A stretch of 64,000 nucleotides of DNA from NCBI RefSeq assembly GCF_000204055.1, contig NW_006768801.1:671447-735446 (forward strand). Direction: 5' to 3'. The notes beneath the pieces were generated by a model. It was not told the origin of the DNA. It saw nothing but the letters and a program-made list of their open reading frames with translations, and made no database searches. Source of the stretch: Melampsora larici-populina 98AG31 (Eukaryota > Basidiomycota > Pucciniomycetes > Pucciniales > Melampsoraceae). The translations under genes were made by a program, and so were the position numbers. Shown here piece after piece: positions 33,530 through 45,816 of this stretch (positions are counted from its first letter, which is position 1; each line of letters starts with the position of its first letter).

Positions 33530-34713
33530 TTATTCTACTGAAAGGTTATAGGATCGCACCGCTTTCCAACGATGCTCTATCTCTCCTCCAATCTCCAACA
33601 ATCGATCCAAACAAGATGGACAAGTAACCTCATAGAATGCAGGACGAAGAATAATACGATTAAAGAGTTGAGTTAAATTTTGATCAGGTCGATTGATCTT
33701 TTGAATCATTTCTTCGGATTTTCGAATCCAAAGTTTTTCTAGCTCATCTGTATGACAATCTTGGCAAGTCTGTTTGACGAACGGAGTCAAAGAGCAAATG
33801 ATCTTTTTGGCTTCGACGATTCGATGTGTATGTAGTTCAAGCTGTACAATCAATGGATTAATGAAACCGTCAAGAGGGATTATTGAGCTGAAAGAACTCA
33901 CCAAACTTGCTAAGCTCTCTTGTGAAAGTACATCCTGACACTTTGCATCCTGTAGGTCGAATTTGAGTGTATGCGGGGATGCACGTTTGGCCAACCAATC
34001 TGCCGAGTAATGGAGAGCGAGGGTGAATATCTCAATGGGGTAAGATTCAACGTGCAGACTGTCGGGTCAAAAGAGAAAGTCAGTGATTCAGTCATCAGGC
34101 TGCGCAGATGTATGCGCTGTAGTAGTCACAAAAAGAGTGAAAGGCCTACCTGAGTGCAAAAAGGCATAATTTCTCAACACCTGAAAGGTTGAACTTATTG
34201 GCAGCGATCTCCAAAGTGGAGACTGCCAAAGGAAAGGAAGGAAATCAAGTTAGCTGGGTGGGATGAAGGATTAACCGACAGAAAACATCACTCACCAATC
34301 GTTTCGAAGTCAGTCTGACCAAAATCAGGCATAGCCTCTGGGTCCATGGTCAATAGGATATTCTCGAGTACCGCCCGGGACTCGTTGAGATGGATGACGG
34401 GTAATGCTTGATGACTTTCTCGACCTCGTCGATGAGCTTTTTCAAAATCACTCCAAGCGGTACCAAAGAGTCTTTGACTGTCGATAGCAAACCAACACTG
34501 TGGTTGATCAGACGAAGCTAGCACGAAGTCGGCACCAGGAGTGTGTGATTGGTAACGAGGATGGAAGTAATAACTATCTGTTGACGGTACGGTAGTCGGA
34601 GTCTGGCTCAAGTGCGAGTCTGAGAGTGGAGTGGCTTCAGGTAGGCTGTTCGAGGTAGAAGGTATCGCCGCGGTGAGCGAGCTAGGCATTTGAGAATGTT
34701 GGACGACAAGCAT
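33530..34713 (-). CDS. BTB/POZ-domain protein, 319 aa, four exons
   Basis: Exons 34713-34296, 34222-34150, 34058-33902, 33841-33530; phases 1, 2, 0. After a Ser/Thr/Pro-rich N-terminus, a BTB-like domain starts near residue 60: ADFVLASSDQPQCWFAID, then LPVIHLNESRAVLENIL. Exon 2 supplies TLEIAANKFNLSGVEKLC and exon 3 TLALHYSADWLAKRAS, the order seen in basidiomycete BTB proteins. The C-terminal half has two CxxC-like pairs (QTCQDCH and TCPSCLDRL). BTB domains mediate protein pairing, often as cullin-3 adaptors; the partner is unknown. Intron 3 is exactly 60 bases with no stop, so an isoform 20 residues longer is possible. Confidence 0.75.
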
Positions 34714-36600
34714 AATTGATATTGTGAGTTTTTCAGATACAAAGTTGATTTATTGGCTGATAGAGGAGGTAAAGAAAGCAAAGTCGATATGGAGGGTTTA
34801 TTGATGCTTGTGGGTTCGGGTATTTAAAGAAACAATCCAAGAAAATGAGACAAATAAATCCCATGCGCGAGGGTGGGATACACATGACTTTTTTTGTAGC
34901 TTACCAGGCGAAGGAGAAGCACAAGACAAGTTTCGTCAGTGAATCTTCTAAAAAGTAATCAGGTGACGAGGGTATGAGGTTTTTTTACAGTATATATCTT
35001 ATTAGCTAATCATCCGAGTCGAGATTTAGGTAATCGTTGGGGTTTTTTGCGCTTGTATGTATGTATTCCGTAGCGAAGAGAACCTTCACCCAATTGAGGG
35101 AAGCGATGTGAGTTGATCAGAAGGAACACGAACTATCATTAACCTGATCTCAACATCCCAAGCACATAGATTGGATCAAACCTCGAATCGACCCCAGTAA
35201 ATGTACTCATTTATCATATCATTATCAGGGACACATGACATCATTGCGACTAACTCCATTCGAGTTTGAGCCAAACCGGACTCAGCATAGCCAAAAATCA
35301 AACTATCATTTCATATTATGAAATGGGACCGTTCACTTTCAACACCTCGAATGAGATTAGCTAATCCAATTATAGATTTGTAATCTCAATCCAGTGTTGC
35401 AGCAGCAACGTATCCAAGCTTATCTAAACATTGACTGAAGGATACATTCGAAAGTTCATGCGAAGTCAAAAAGGTATGCAGTCGCCGCCCGATACAAGCA
35501 ACATCACAAAACATCAAATTCGATGCTCAAATAAAAGGTGCACCGTGCAATAGATCACATCGAAATAAGCACAAAAGCATAGCCGGGGAGAAAGTGATGC
35601 TAATGCTTATTTCAGGAATTAAAAACCCCTTTCGAGATATAGTTTACCAAACTATGGGTTTTAGACATCTCTGTTGGACTGATGTAAGCATAGTTATGCT
35701 TATAAAACCTGCCAAAACCTCCCCTTGTAAGCATATTTTCCGAGAAACATATGCTCTCAGTCTATATACTAAAGTGTCCGGATTAAGCCCCCCGCATTTG
35801 TGTTTCACCAAAAATTTTGATTTCTATAGCAAAATATGCTCACTCGAAATGTATCTGTATTACACAGCAACTGTAGTTGCTGCCATCACTGTGCCTGTGT
35901 GGACTGCCCTGGACATCGGGGGACCTCAAGAGTATACCAAGGCAAGCCTTTGTACTTGTTGGAGCCCCCAATGTCTGGGGCAGTCCACACGGGCCCTATG
36001 CATCAAGCTTCTTGTGATTTTTGACAAGGTCTGTACTAGATAATGACCATGCCCAGGGGTAAAAGGAAGATTTCCTGATATCTCCAACAATCTTTCAATT
36101 TTCTTCTGATTCTTTCAATTCACAATCTGTGCTGTGTTGAGGTGCTCACCTTGTAATACTTATGTTTTGCTTGAGTTGGCCAAGGTATGCTCACCCTGGA
36201 GGATACATGAGTACTTGCAACTCAGCTTGTACACTGCTGCAATCATATTTGGTCACTTGACTGTGCAAGCTGAGCATTGGAGTGCCTGAGATGACCTGAG
36301 CAGACGGGCTAGCCCTCCCTCAGACTTCTTTGCTAAGGGATAAAGTCTGAGGAAGGCCTAACTGATCTGGCCAGTCCATGTTGACCATTTGATCAGATGA
36401 TGGACTGCAAGAAAACTGGAGAAAATTATGGAGAAATTGGGAAACAAATAGGAAGACAGCTTGGAGAAACCTCCAAACTTCCTATGCTCACCTTGAGGTG
36501 AGCTTCTGTTTCTCCCCCTGTGATGATAGCTTTCAGGCCAAATTTCAAATCTTGTTATATTACCAAAAATTCAGCTTTGATGATCCTTTTACTTGATCAA
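34714..36600. other. gene-free spacer with two inverted repeats
   Basis: Bases 34714-35600 are the upstream region of the BTB gene and keep normal CpG. Bases 35897-35990 form a long hairpin (GTGTGGACTGCCC against GGGGCAGTCCACAC). Bases 36315-36356 form another (CCCTCAGACTT against AAGTCTGAGG). From 36001 to 36600 I count a single CpG. No gene was found; a 149-codon frame at 35594-36043 has no support. Confidence 0.5.
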
Positions 36601-38700
36601 CTCAAGATTTTGTCCCCATTGTCACTTTATGGCACTTCTTTGACCAGATTGATTGACTCCAAATTGAACTCATGTCAATTATGAATGAAGAACAAAAGTA
36701 TTTTCTATTGTTGTTCTTATCATCAAAGTCATGATGCACAACACTGTACAGATGAGTCAGTACTCTATATATATAGTGTGATAACAGAGAGATAGAGTGT
36801 GACAAGATGAATGGTGTTTGAGAGAAGAATAAAACAATATCAACACTCAAACTACTACAGGCTCCGTAGAAGATGATATAAGTATGAAATGTGTACAAGC
36901 ATAAATTTAATATAGACATATTGTATGATTGTGCAATCTGAAATATGAAGGAGTAATTATTGCCAATCCGGATACTTTGAACATTGCCACAGAGACATTT
37001 AATATGATATGATTTTGAGTGTCTATCTTTCCAACACAAAGCAGAAGAGAACATAAATGTGAAAGTAGTCTGTGGATTCTGGTTTTTAAGAACATGCAAA
37101 GTAAATGCCACATGTACAAAGGAAAAAAATCAAATTTATAGTCTATAGTGTAAAGGACAGGCCCTGAGCTTGATTATCTGCTGGTAAAGAGAATGAAAAA
37201 ATGGAAACAATGAAATCAAGATATTTTTTTGTCCAATCTTGCTAAAAAGCCATTTCTAGAATGCTGTTTATGTGAGTCTGCCAGAATAGCCTTGGCTCCT
37301 GGGAAATTTCAAATCTGATAGAGTTTATAGCCTGCAGGCCTTAATCAATACCTGTCATAAATTACAAAGGGCTTTATGGCAGCATCTTTACACAAACTAA
37401 CTTCAAATATCACCTCTACATCAAGCTTTTCTCTACATATTGATTTGCCTGTGGCTACTAGACCCCTGGGCAAGTACATACCCAACAAAACGCGAGTATT
37501 TTCTCTTGGCTTCACTTATTGCTAAGTATTTATGGTTGTGGGGATCTTAAATGAAGAACAATCAATGAACCTGTGGCTACTAGAAGCCTGGGTAAGTACC
37601 CAATGAAATTCAAGGATTTCCTCTTGGCTTCACAACATGCCTTCCCTGTAAGACTCTCAGACCCTCAAGACAGGTTGTGCAATCTTTTTGTGGCAAATTC
37701 TCCTCCCACAAGACCCATCTCACTCTGAAACTCAAGAGGACCTCAAAATGTTTGACATGAGATATGGTAAAGCTAAGCTTGAATTGCAATAGTGCAACTG
37801 TTGAAATTGCAAAATGTTTGTTGTGATCAACTGGAGTGAGTGTGTTAAAAAATGGAAAGGGTGAAGGAAGACTTCCCTTTCCTTGTGCCACTCCAGGCAG
37901 CTTATATACAAGGTTTAGTTAAGTAATAGTATGAAGTAGATAAACAAACATACAGCTCTGTGATCAATGTATCAAGGAGATGAGATGGTGAGAGTGAGAA
38001 AGAGATTCAAAAGCTTGTATACAATAACTGATCATATGATTTTAGTTTGGTTATCAGTCTAATAGAGACTATGAGATAGGTGTGGTAATTTGGATCACAC
38101 ACAGTAGTAATGGAATAGAGAGTGTAACTAGAATAGATGAGGGACCATTCAAACAATGATTTCATTTCCTCCTAGTTATAATAAGGAAAGTAATTCAAGG
38201 AAAAAAGAGGAGGCCACTCACAAGGCATTATACCCTAATCTCATTGCAACTAAGTGCAGCCAATTTGAACCCCACAATGACCCCTTGCTTGCCTTGCACC
38301 TATTGCACAACTTTGTCCAAATTGGCTATTGTTTGATTCATGACATTTACATATAGTTATGAATTTCTTTTTTTTCAAAGTTGTTGCCAAAGACCCAAAC
38401 TTTTCACTTCAATAGTTTAATCTTTTACATAGGTAGTTTTTTGAATGGCAATTGCAGCCCCTATCCCACCACATTCTCAGCACCAATTTCCTCTCTTTTA
38501 CCAATTTTTTATCATGCTTTTTGGGGTTGATATCATTGAGATCTTGATGATTATGAAAAGCTCAGGTTTGGCCTTGTGTCACTCACTCTGCCATGACTGT
38601 ACACGATGATCTCATGCCTGGTTATAGATTATAAGTAGCATGATTATGAGCCTTGGCCTGTGTGAAGATTTGGCCCCAATTGCCTAGTTCTGAGCAATAT
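36601..38700. other. CpG-poor transposon-derived DNA with a direct repeat
   Basis: A segment starting CCTGTGGCTACTAGA occurs at about 37449-37511 and again at 37568-37633, both running to CTCTTGGCTTCAC; the period is about 120 bases. The long minus frame 36602-37111 is low-complexity AT-driven and was not accepted. Nothing else was recognised. Confidence 0.45.
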
Positions 38701-38701
38701 T

Positions 38702-38841
38702 GGTACTCAAAGTAAGTATGTGGTGCTACATAATTTTTTTTGGCGGGGAAAAAGAAAAAAAATACTTTTGGCTTTGTTCTCCCCGCCAAAAAAAAGTATG
38801 CAGTGAAAAGTATGTATTCACACATACTTACTTTGAGTACC
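38702..38841. mobile_element. 140-bp miniature inverted-repeat element
   Basis: The perfect 21-bp ends start GGTACTCAAAGTAAGTATGT at 38702 and mirror it at 38841. A second inner inverted repeat is built on TTTTTTTGGCGGGGA and TCCCCGCCAAAAAAA. No clear target duplication is visible. Confidence 0.75.
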
Positions 38842-39018
38842 CTGAATGTGAAGTTGATAGGTCAAGACTTAAGGGCCCGTTTGGCTGAAACCCAAAAACG
38901 GTTTTTGGCCAAAAACCCCACCAAAGCCAAAAACTGTTTTTGGGTCAAAACTGTTTTTGGGTTTTTTCAAAAACATCGGTGTTCAGCAATTTCAATTGAC
39001 CTAAATACAAAAACAGTA

Positions 39019-39479
39019 CAGTCAAACCTGTCTTAAGACATACCCCTTGGTCCGACCAATTTGGCATGCCTTATAGCAGGTTATGTCATATGGCAGAGTA
39101 CTGCCATATGGCATAATTGTATGCCTTTCAAATTATCTCTATAATCACATATTTTCATGTCATAAGACAGGTTTTTTCTGATAGCACAGCTTTTGAGTAC
39201 ACCTAATTGCTCCATTTCATGATACTTGAAACGGAATGGGATCAAGGGCACAAAAGATGGATCATATAAAGTACACATAACATATGTATGTACACACTGT
39301 GTGCACTTTTTTGGGTATTTTATGCCTTAATACCATACTAATGTCCAAAAAAAAGTATGCCATAAGGCATTAGACAGAGAAGGCATAATTTGGCCCTGAC
39401 CATGCTTGTCCAGGCCAAAATGTATGCAATTTGGCAGGTTAAGCCAATGTACAGGTATGCCATACAACAGGTTTGACTG
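39019..39479. mobile_element. 461-bp Tc1/mariner-pogo-like miniature element
   Basis: The ends are CAGTCAAACCTGT and its exact mirror ACAGGTTTGACTG, flanked by TA on both sides (39017-39018 and 39480-39481). That is the TA target and CAGT start expected of pogo-like elements. Inner sequences also mirror partly (GACATACC and GGTATGCC). It has no coding capacity. Confidence 0.8.
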
Positions 39480-39848
39480 TATTTGATCAAGAACTGTCAA
39501 AATTGAAAAACAGCCTCAAGGCTGTTTTTTAAGCCAAAAAGCCTTTTTGGCCCTTCACCTCAATCCACCGATCAACACCAGGAATTCACCACCTCACCAT
39601 CTGCAACCTCACCACCAACACCACCACCCTCTTAATCCCTTCACACACCATTCTCCCTGCCAGTTGTCCATTTTTCCTTTCTCTCTACAACAATGCAATC
39701 AAGAATCAGATCGAATTGAATAAACTTGATTTAAAGGAATCAATTTTATAGCAAAATAAGACAAATATCAAATCATGTTTAACTTCATATCCAAATCAAA
39801 ACAAACCAAAGATTAGATCTAATTCTCAATCTTCTTCTCAAGAACATT

Positions 39849-40002
39849 AGGGGTACACAAACATCTCAACCCGACCTTAAAAACCCATCCAACAAACCCG
39901 TGCCAACCCGATTGATTTTGAGTTTTTGGCGCTAAAAAATCCAAAAATCAATCAGGTTGCCATAGGTTTTATTAGGTCGGGTTGAGATGTTTGTGTACCC
40001 CT
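39849..40002. mobile_element. 154-bp near-palindromic miniature element
   Basis: Perfect 29-bp inverted ends begin AGGGGTACACAAACATCTCA (39849-39877 and 39974-40002). Flanks are ATT on both sides (39846-39848 and 40003-40005), or equivalently TA if the terminal base is counted as target. The perfect ends indicate recent activity. Confidence 0.85.
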
Positions 40003-40401
40003 ATTCCTCTTCATCTCAAAAACCAATGCCTTGAAGACCAGAATGTATTTTATTTCATTCTAATCATCTAGAAATAAAGTCTGATAGGAAAGCATACAAA
40101 AAGTTGATTTTATTATCTGATGTTGAGAATCATATCTTTGATTTCCATTGATACCATTGAGCAATTTATTGTGAATAATATTCTTTGTATGTCTGATATG
40201 ACTTTTGAAAGGTAAGAACAACACTCCATGTCGTTTTAAATCATGCAATGCAAAGTGTCAAGAAAAGGATTGATGAATTTGGTTGTTACCAAACAGTTGA
40301 ATGGTGATCAATGGTCAACGATGATCATTTTGATCTTTTGTTGACCTTTTTGGTCGACTGTTTGGTTATCTAAAAAAGCCAAAAAACAAGTTTCTCTATC
40401 T

Positions 40402-40780
40402 GCCCCTGAAAAACTCTTTTTCAGGGGCGGATAGAAATTTTGTTTTTGTGTAACAATTTTTGGCTAAATCTGCCAAAAGGGCCCTAAGTCAATTGATTCT
40501 ACTGTGTGAAATTGAATGAACACAGATCTCAAAATCAAGAGAACAAGTGAAGTTTACTGAGTAATTACACTAGAGCAATGTGGGTGGCCTGCCACCCTCA
40601 CGGTATCTTTTGTTGGTAGCCTTACACCAAAGGCATGATGTGTAAGGCATTTTCCATCGTGAGAGGATAGGAGATACAGTGGCCTAAGCCCTAAGACATA
40701 AGACTTAGGAAAGCTGGTTCAGGAGAAATACAGGAGGATGAAGATTCTCTCCTCCTGTATCTCACCAGCTTCTTAGGCTA
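40402..40780. repeat. two hairpins
   Basis: GCCCCTGAAAAA (40402-40413) is mirrored at 40417-40428. Further right, 40701-40780 folds on AATACAGGAGGA against TCCTCCTGTATCT, with AAGCTGGT/ACCAGCTT outside it. The stretch 40781-41107 holds no recognised gene; a B-box-like GTTCGAGTCC at about 40890 does not form a tRNA. Confidence 0.5.
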
Positions 40781-41163
40781 CCAGTGATCTCATTGCATAG
40801 CTCTCAAAATCTCACTCAAAAAATTTCACCTGCCCACCATCCCAGGGCTTAGACCCCATCTCTCTGGGGACCCCGAGCGTACTCAAGTTCGAGTCCTGCA
40901 GACATCAAAGTCGGGTTTTAAGACTCAACAAGAGAGTCAGGTGTCAAAAACCCGGCCGGTCCTGCGGTTTGGAGGCCCCCCCCACCCTCTAAGGTGCCTA
41001 TGTGGATAGGGCCAAAGAGTGTACGCAACAGTGTTCAGAGAGGAAAAATAAAGAGAGAACTCACTAAAGCATGAGCCAACATCCACTAGACAAATAGAGA
41101 TGGAATCATGTTCTCTCAGGTCACACCACACATTCACACACTGCGCAGCATTAAAGAGGTTCC

Positions 41164-41263
41164 NNNNNNNNNNNNNNNNNNNNNNNNNNNNNNNNNNNNN
41201 NNNNNNNNNNNNNNNNNNNNNNNNNNNNNNNNNNNNNNNNNNNNNNNNNNNNNNNNNNNNNNN
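41164..41263. other. assembly gap of 100 N flanked by inverted sequence
   Basis: The 15 bases CAGCATTAAAGAGGT ending at 41160 are the exact reverse complement of the 15 bases starting at 41264. The similarity continues outward with one indel (CACTGC on both arms). The gap therefore lies inside an inverted repeat, and its length of 100 is a placeholder. Confidence 0.85.
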
Positions 41264-42813
41264 ACCTCTTTAATGCTGGCAGTGACATACAACATCACAT
41301 TTTTTTTCAACAAATTAACTGCGTGTGTAACTAACCCAAACACTCATGTATCACACATCACAGTACCACATAAGAAATAACTCCCATCAAGAAAAATGTT
41401 GCACAAATATGAAATGCAGACCAGCAAACCACAATATTATAGTGAAAAGAACCCTAACTCCCTTCAACCCCATGCCACACAATCCAAACAACAACACACA
41501 GATTTGTGCAGGCTTTTGCGTCATAATCCACTATGTGATGAGCATGTCATGATGTGAGATGAAACCTTTGTTGGCAGGCTTGTGAGCAGGGCCCTGTGAG
41601 AATAAATGACACAAAACTGTCAGTACAGATTGTCAGAGTCCCCGCTGTTACAGAGGAAGCAGCCTACTTCTTTGCCGGCTTCACCGCAGTAAGCGACTTG
41701 GCAAGGATACAAGAGTTGCTTTCAGTATGTGACATGGTTGAGTGTGCAAGAGAGTACAAAGTCTAGTGAGATGAAATGTGAAGAACCCGGCAGATCAGAA
41801 ATAAATGTGACTAGAATGTATGTAATGAATATACGATAGAAGATAAAGAGGTGAGCTTGCGACACAATGAGGAGAGGGGAGTTGAATGAGGACCTCATGG
41901 AGTATAAGCAACACTTTATACACACATAGAAGTAGCCAACATCCAGTTATCGACATGACTAGCTATAGAAAGTCAATCAAAGTCTTGTTGTCATCAGATT
42001 CACGCATCTGGCTTTGCAATGGTGTGATGATGCTCACATTCCTTGTCAAACAAAGGTGTAGATTTGCCAAGCATGACAGTCCTTACTGGTTTCACCTCAA
42101 AACTTGGAGGAATGGGTCTTGAAGAGGAACCTACTCATCCTTTTAGTGCAGCTCATCACAGCAGATGCGATGATTGTTAACGTTGTGGTAATCAATCAGA
42201 CCAATCAAAAAAATTGAAGTTTGAGAGAAAAGAAAAGAACGAGTAAAAATTCGTACGTGGTAGAGGATACTCGCTTCTCCCTAGTAATGGATCACCAAGT
42301 CACTTCCTGCTTACATTCGTCTATCTGATTGTGAGTAGACATTACAAAGTGAGAAGCTTTTGAATTTGTGATCTCAAAGTGCCATTTAAATCACTGTCCT
42401 TTTCCGGAAAGTCGACATTTGGGATCATAAAAGCGATGAAGAAAGTATGATCTTGAACTGGTGGAAAATGTTCAGGCGCATTTGTGCATTAGCATTCTGA
42501 TCGTCAAATGCGAAAAGGCAGAATGAACGTAGGACTGATAAACTAATGACCTTAAATAAAGATATAAAATGAGCTCAGCAACTTCTCATCAAAAGTCATT
42601 CTCATCAAAGGTCAAATCCCAGAAAACTTGTTGCTTGATTCGCATCTCAAGAGAACAAATCATCTAATCGAAAAAATCCAGCATCCTTTCCACTACAAAC
42701 ATCTGATTGCTACCATAGCACAATCTTACTCAACCAATAATCAACAGATACTCTTTCGTTCTCTTTCCATCATCAAATCACACCTACCAACTTCGTCGGA
42801 GCCTATCAACAAG
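41264..42813. other. spacer and upstream region of the 42814 gene
   Basis: No gene was recognised. Bases 41264-42200 are AT-rich repeat-like DNA. From about 42250 to 42813 CpG returns to normal, consistent with promoter and 5' untranslated sequence of the next gene. Confidence 0.4.
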
Positions 42814-44700
42814 ATGAGTTCTGACAGTAACTCGCATACCAGCAGAGGAGAAAGTGTTGCTCCACATAGCTCATCACTCCAATCAAACAGCCCCAGTCAC
42901 CAACACGTGATGAGTGATCTTCTTCCGGACTCGCCTCAGGTAAGCGCACTCCCTTACACCGTAACCCTTTTCAAGAAACAAACAGTCTGACGTTTTTCCT
43001 TTGATTCTGCATTATCTTTTGATTTCTCATTTCTTTCCATTCTACAGTCCGATCAGCTCCAAGATGTTAACATGCCCGACATACAATCAGAAAACTCTCA
43101 AGAACTCTCAATCGATTCTCTATCCTCAGTCCGCTTTTCAAGTGAAGAGAGTATCATCGAACACAGATCTGATTCACAAGACCAATCTATGGAACAACCC
43201 ATGTTTCTTGCAGGCTCCCATGCTCTTAACGAATGTAAATGTTTTGATCCTGTAAGCCCCATCGAATATGAATCCGAAAGTGATTCTCGACCTCAATCTG
43301 TCGATCTAGAAAACATGATTCTATTCAGGGACGAGGCATCACCAGGTTTCCTAGATGAACTAAGCCAAGGAATAAGTGACAGTTCCGATTTCGAGCCGGC
43401 ACGCCCTCTGAGAAGAGTTGAGTTAGGACATGACCCGGAGCTTAATTTGGCTGACCCAACCTTGTTGACTCCGAGGAGACTCTGGAGATATATCCATGGT
43501 GAAGTGGATGCGTTGGGTAATCCTAGAAGTCCTACTTCTATAGAACTACATAAAATTCGACAAATCACTCCAGATCCACTTTCAAGTGACAGTTCAACTA
43601 GCTCTGAAGAAGAAGAACGATCAATACGAGAACTACTTATCCCGGCTGACCGTTCTCTCAACCGTTCCAGCTCTATTGATACTGAAGGCTCGCTCGAATA
43701 CCTACCCGCGATCGAATCTGGATCTGATCATCAAAATCAAAGCATTCAATCTCGTCCACCTACTCCTGGACCTGGATGGTCTGACGGAATCGAGGTAGGA
43801 CAAATGTTTGATTCTCGTGGATCACCACTCACAAGCGATTCTTCTGACGGTGAAGAACTTTCATCAACCCAAGATCGTAGCGCTCTTCATCACTATGCCA
43901 GGCTGGTCGAGCGACAGCCAACACCAGGCCCGTCGCATCAACAAAGTCCAAATTCCGGGAACCCTCATTCATTGAGTCCAGAGACTTTGAGACTTTGGCG
44001 ATTAGGTTTTGTAGATGCAAGAGGAAGAAGATCACCTCATTCTATGAGACACTCCTCTCCTTGTTTAGGTCCGAGCTCAAGAAATGTGTCAGTAGGAGAT
44101 TCAGATATCGCCACAAATTCGCCAAGAGACGAGGTCAGTGGTTTGACTCAGAACCTTGAAACTGTGAGCGCATTAAAACCTAAAGGCAAGAAAAGAAAAA
44201 ATCAAGCCACCGACTCACCTCTACCCCCGAAGAAGAAGACCAAACCCGTCAAGAAATCTACACCATCAAAGAAGAGAGAAGAACCTCAAGCTCAACTTAC
44301 TGATGTTTCTTGCACCATAATTTCCCCTGCTATGCCTCCAACTCCGACCCAACCTCAAGCTCAACCTATTCCTTCTTCTCAAACCAGAAGCTCGCCTGCT
44401 TTACCAACCACTCCGCCAAAACCTCAAGACCAACCTTCTGGTGTTTCTCGTGCCGGATCTCAGCCTGCCCGGCCTGAGACTCTACCAGAACCTCAAGCGA
44501 AGGGAGAATCAAGTCCACCTCAAATCCAAGCACAAGCTGAAACTCAAATGGAAGGTCAAGCTCAAAGGCCTGTAAGAGCTTTGAGACCTAGAAGATTAGA
44601 TGGAAGAGCTGCTACTGATTTAAGAGCAAGATCTTTCGAAGTAGGAATTGATTCAAATCAAAATAAGAAAAAGAGAGGAGTTAAAAAGACTCAAAAATAA
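42814..44700 (+). CDS. disordered, probably nuclear protein, 592 aa, two exons
   Basis: Exons 42814-42939 and 43048-44700 (donor GTAAGC, acceptor CTACAG, phase 0). The protein is Ser/Glu/Asp-rich in the N-terminal two thirds, with a repeated PTPGP motif (RPPTPGPGW and QPTPGPSH). Two LWR-containing segments recur: TPRRLWRYIHGEVDALGNPRSP and PETLRLWRLGFVDARGRRSP, given here by their cores RLWRYIHGEVDA and RLWRLGFVDARG, an internal duplication. The C-terminal third is basic and Pro/Gln-rich, with likely nuclear localisation signals (KGKKRKN, PPKKKTKPVKK) and repeated PQAQ/KPQ units. I know no domain for it. Coding-like sequence continues past the stop in another frame. Confidence 0.6.
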
Positions 44701-44914
44701 ATGAAGAAGAACCAAAGCAAGAAATTCAGAATGGTGCTGAAACAAGTTCTTCAAGAAATTTAAATGCTGCAGAGAATCCAGGAGTAGTTGATGATCAAGC
44801 GCAGGAATAAGTAGTGGAGAACCCCCAAGCAGAGGTAAAAGTCACGGAACCTCCTCGTCTCAGAAAATCAATCCTAAGAATTCGTTCACCTAGTAATCCA
44901 GTTAATAGAGTTTA
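44701..44914 (+). pseudogene. lost C-terminal coding tail of the 42814 gene
   Basis: Directly after the TAA at 44698-44700, the +1 frame encodes a Glu-rich tail (NEEEPKQEIQNGAETSSS), one TAA, and then PPRLRKSILRIRSPSNPVN to a final stop at 44914. The same Gln/Glu/Pro composition as the upstream protein suggests a one-base slip in the AAAAA run at about 44693 and a nonsense change removed this tail. 44915-45816 holds no recognised gene. Confidence 0.4.
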
Positions 44915-45816
44915 ACGATCAGTCCATTATTTTTTCATTTGATCCAGTTTCAAAATTAAAGCAAAGTCACAAGAAATAGATTGATAATCATTTTGTAAAT
45001 AGATCTTTAGTACTGATACCTTTCTTTGTACATAGAATTTTTTATAATCGTTTTTTTAGAAATTTAATTTGTTTTTCAAATAATCGTCAGATAAAAGTTG
45101 ATTCGATCAACTAGACCATTTTATCAAGACCGCGTAAGAGGCTGATTTGTTTTTGGTCCGAGCCTTTGAGCTTATCATAATCGCAGCCATTCCCAAGTGA
45201 CAGAGTCGAGAGGTCATCGTTCCTCAACGGACTTTTTGACCAACTTCCGTTTCGTTAGAAGCCCCCGTACCATCTTTCAACGATAATGTTACTACACGGC
45301 GTCCATCAAATGAATTGACATCGAAAGCGAGCTTGAATTATTTGTCAGGAGCTTCCTCTCGATCTTAGATGGTGACCTTGAATGCTCACTTGAGGGATCA
45401 TACAAGCGTGATGATGAATGAAAATTGTTAAACAATTTATGGATTAGTGAGTATCAGAAAGCTTTGAGTGGATTTTAAAGGTTTTTCATTGGTGATGTTT
45501 GGATGGACTGCACTTGTGGAATGAGAGAAGTTTTACTCTTGTTTTTTTCCTTCATGGAATGATAGTGAGTGCAGACTTTGATCATACAAAATGACATGTA
45601 CTTTTAAGCCCACTTCTCGTTTTGATCGATCAGAAACAAAGGAAGTCCTTCATCAGGAGAGGATCAAATGACTGTGAATAGATTCAAAACTCTATTCAAA
45701 AATTCGAAGTGGTTGACTCAAGTATCTTGAGTACTTTGATATATTTCAATTGATACAAAAATCATAGATGATAGAAAAGTATGATCACTATAAAGATACT
45801 AGTTTACAAGAGTTGT

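Larger units (their letters stand above)
38873..40484. mobile_element. composite non-autonomous element with GGGCCCGTTTGGC-type ends
   Basis: The left end GGGCCCGTTTGGCTG (38873) is mirrored by GCCAAAAGGGCCC (ending 40484). Next to the left end, CCAAAAAC/GTTTTTGG words recur many times. Two complete smaller elements are nested inside (39019-39479 and 39849-40002). Target duplication is unclear, so the outer limits are less certain than the inner ones. Confidence 0.5.

Noticed and set aside
36602..37111. 169-codon minus-strand frame
   Set aside because: AT-driven composition (Ser/His/Ile/Tyr-rich), in a CpG-free repeat block, with no domain, signal peptide or splice structure that makes sense.
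37449..37633. CRISPR-like array
   Set aside because: Only two diverged direct copies about 120 bases apart in a eukaryotic repeat block; no regular spacers.
40880..40900. Pol III B box (GTTCGAGTCC)
   Set aside because: No paired T-arm and no A box at the right distance.
43072..43798. Minus and alternative-frame ORFs within the 42814 gene
   Set aside because: Shadows of the long plus-strand coding frame.
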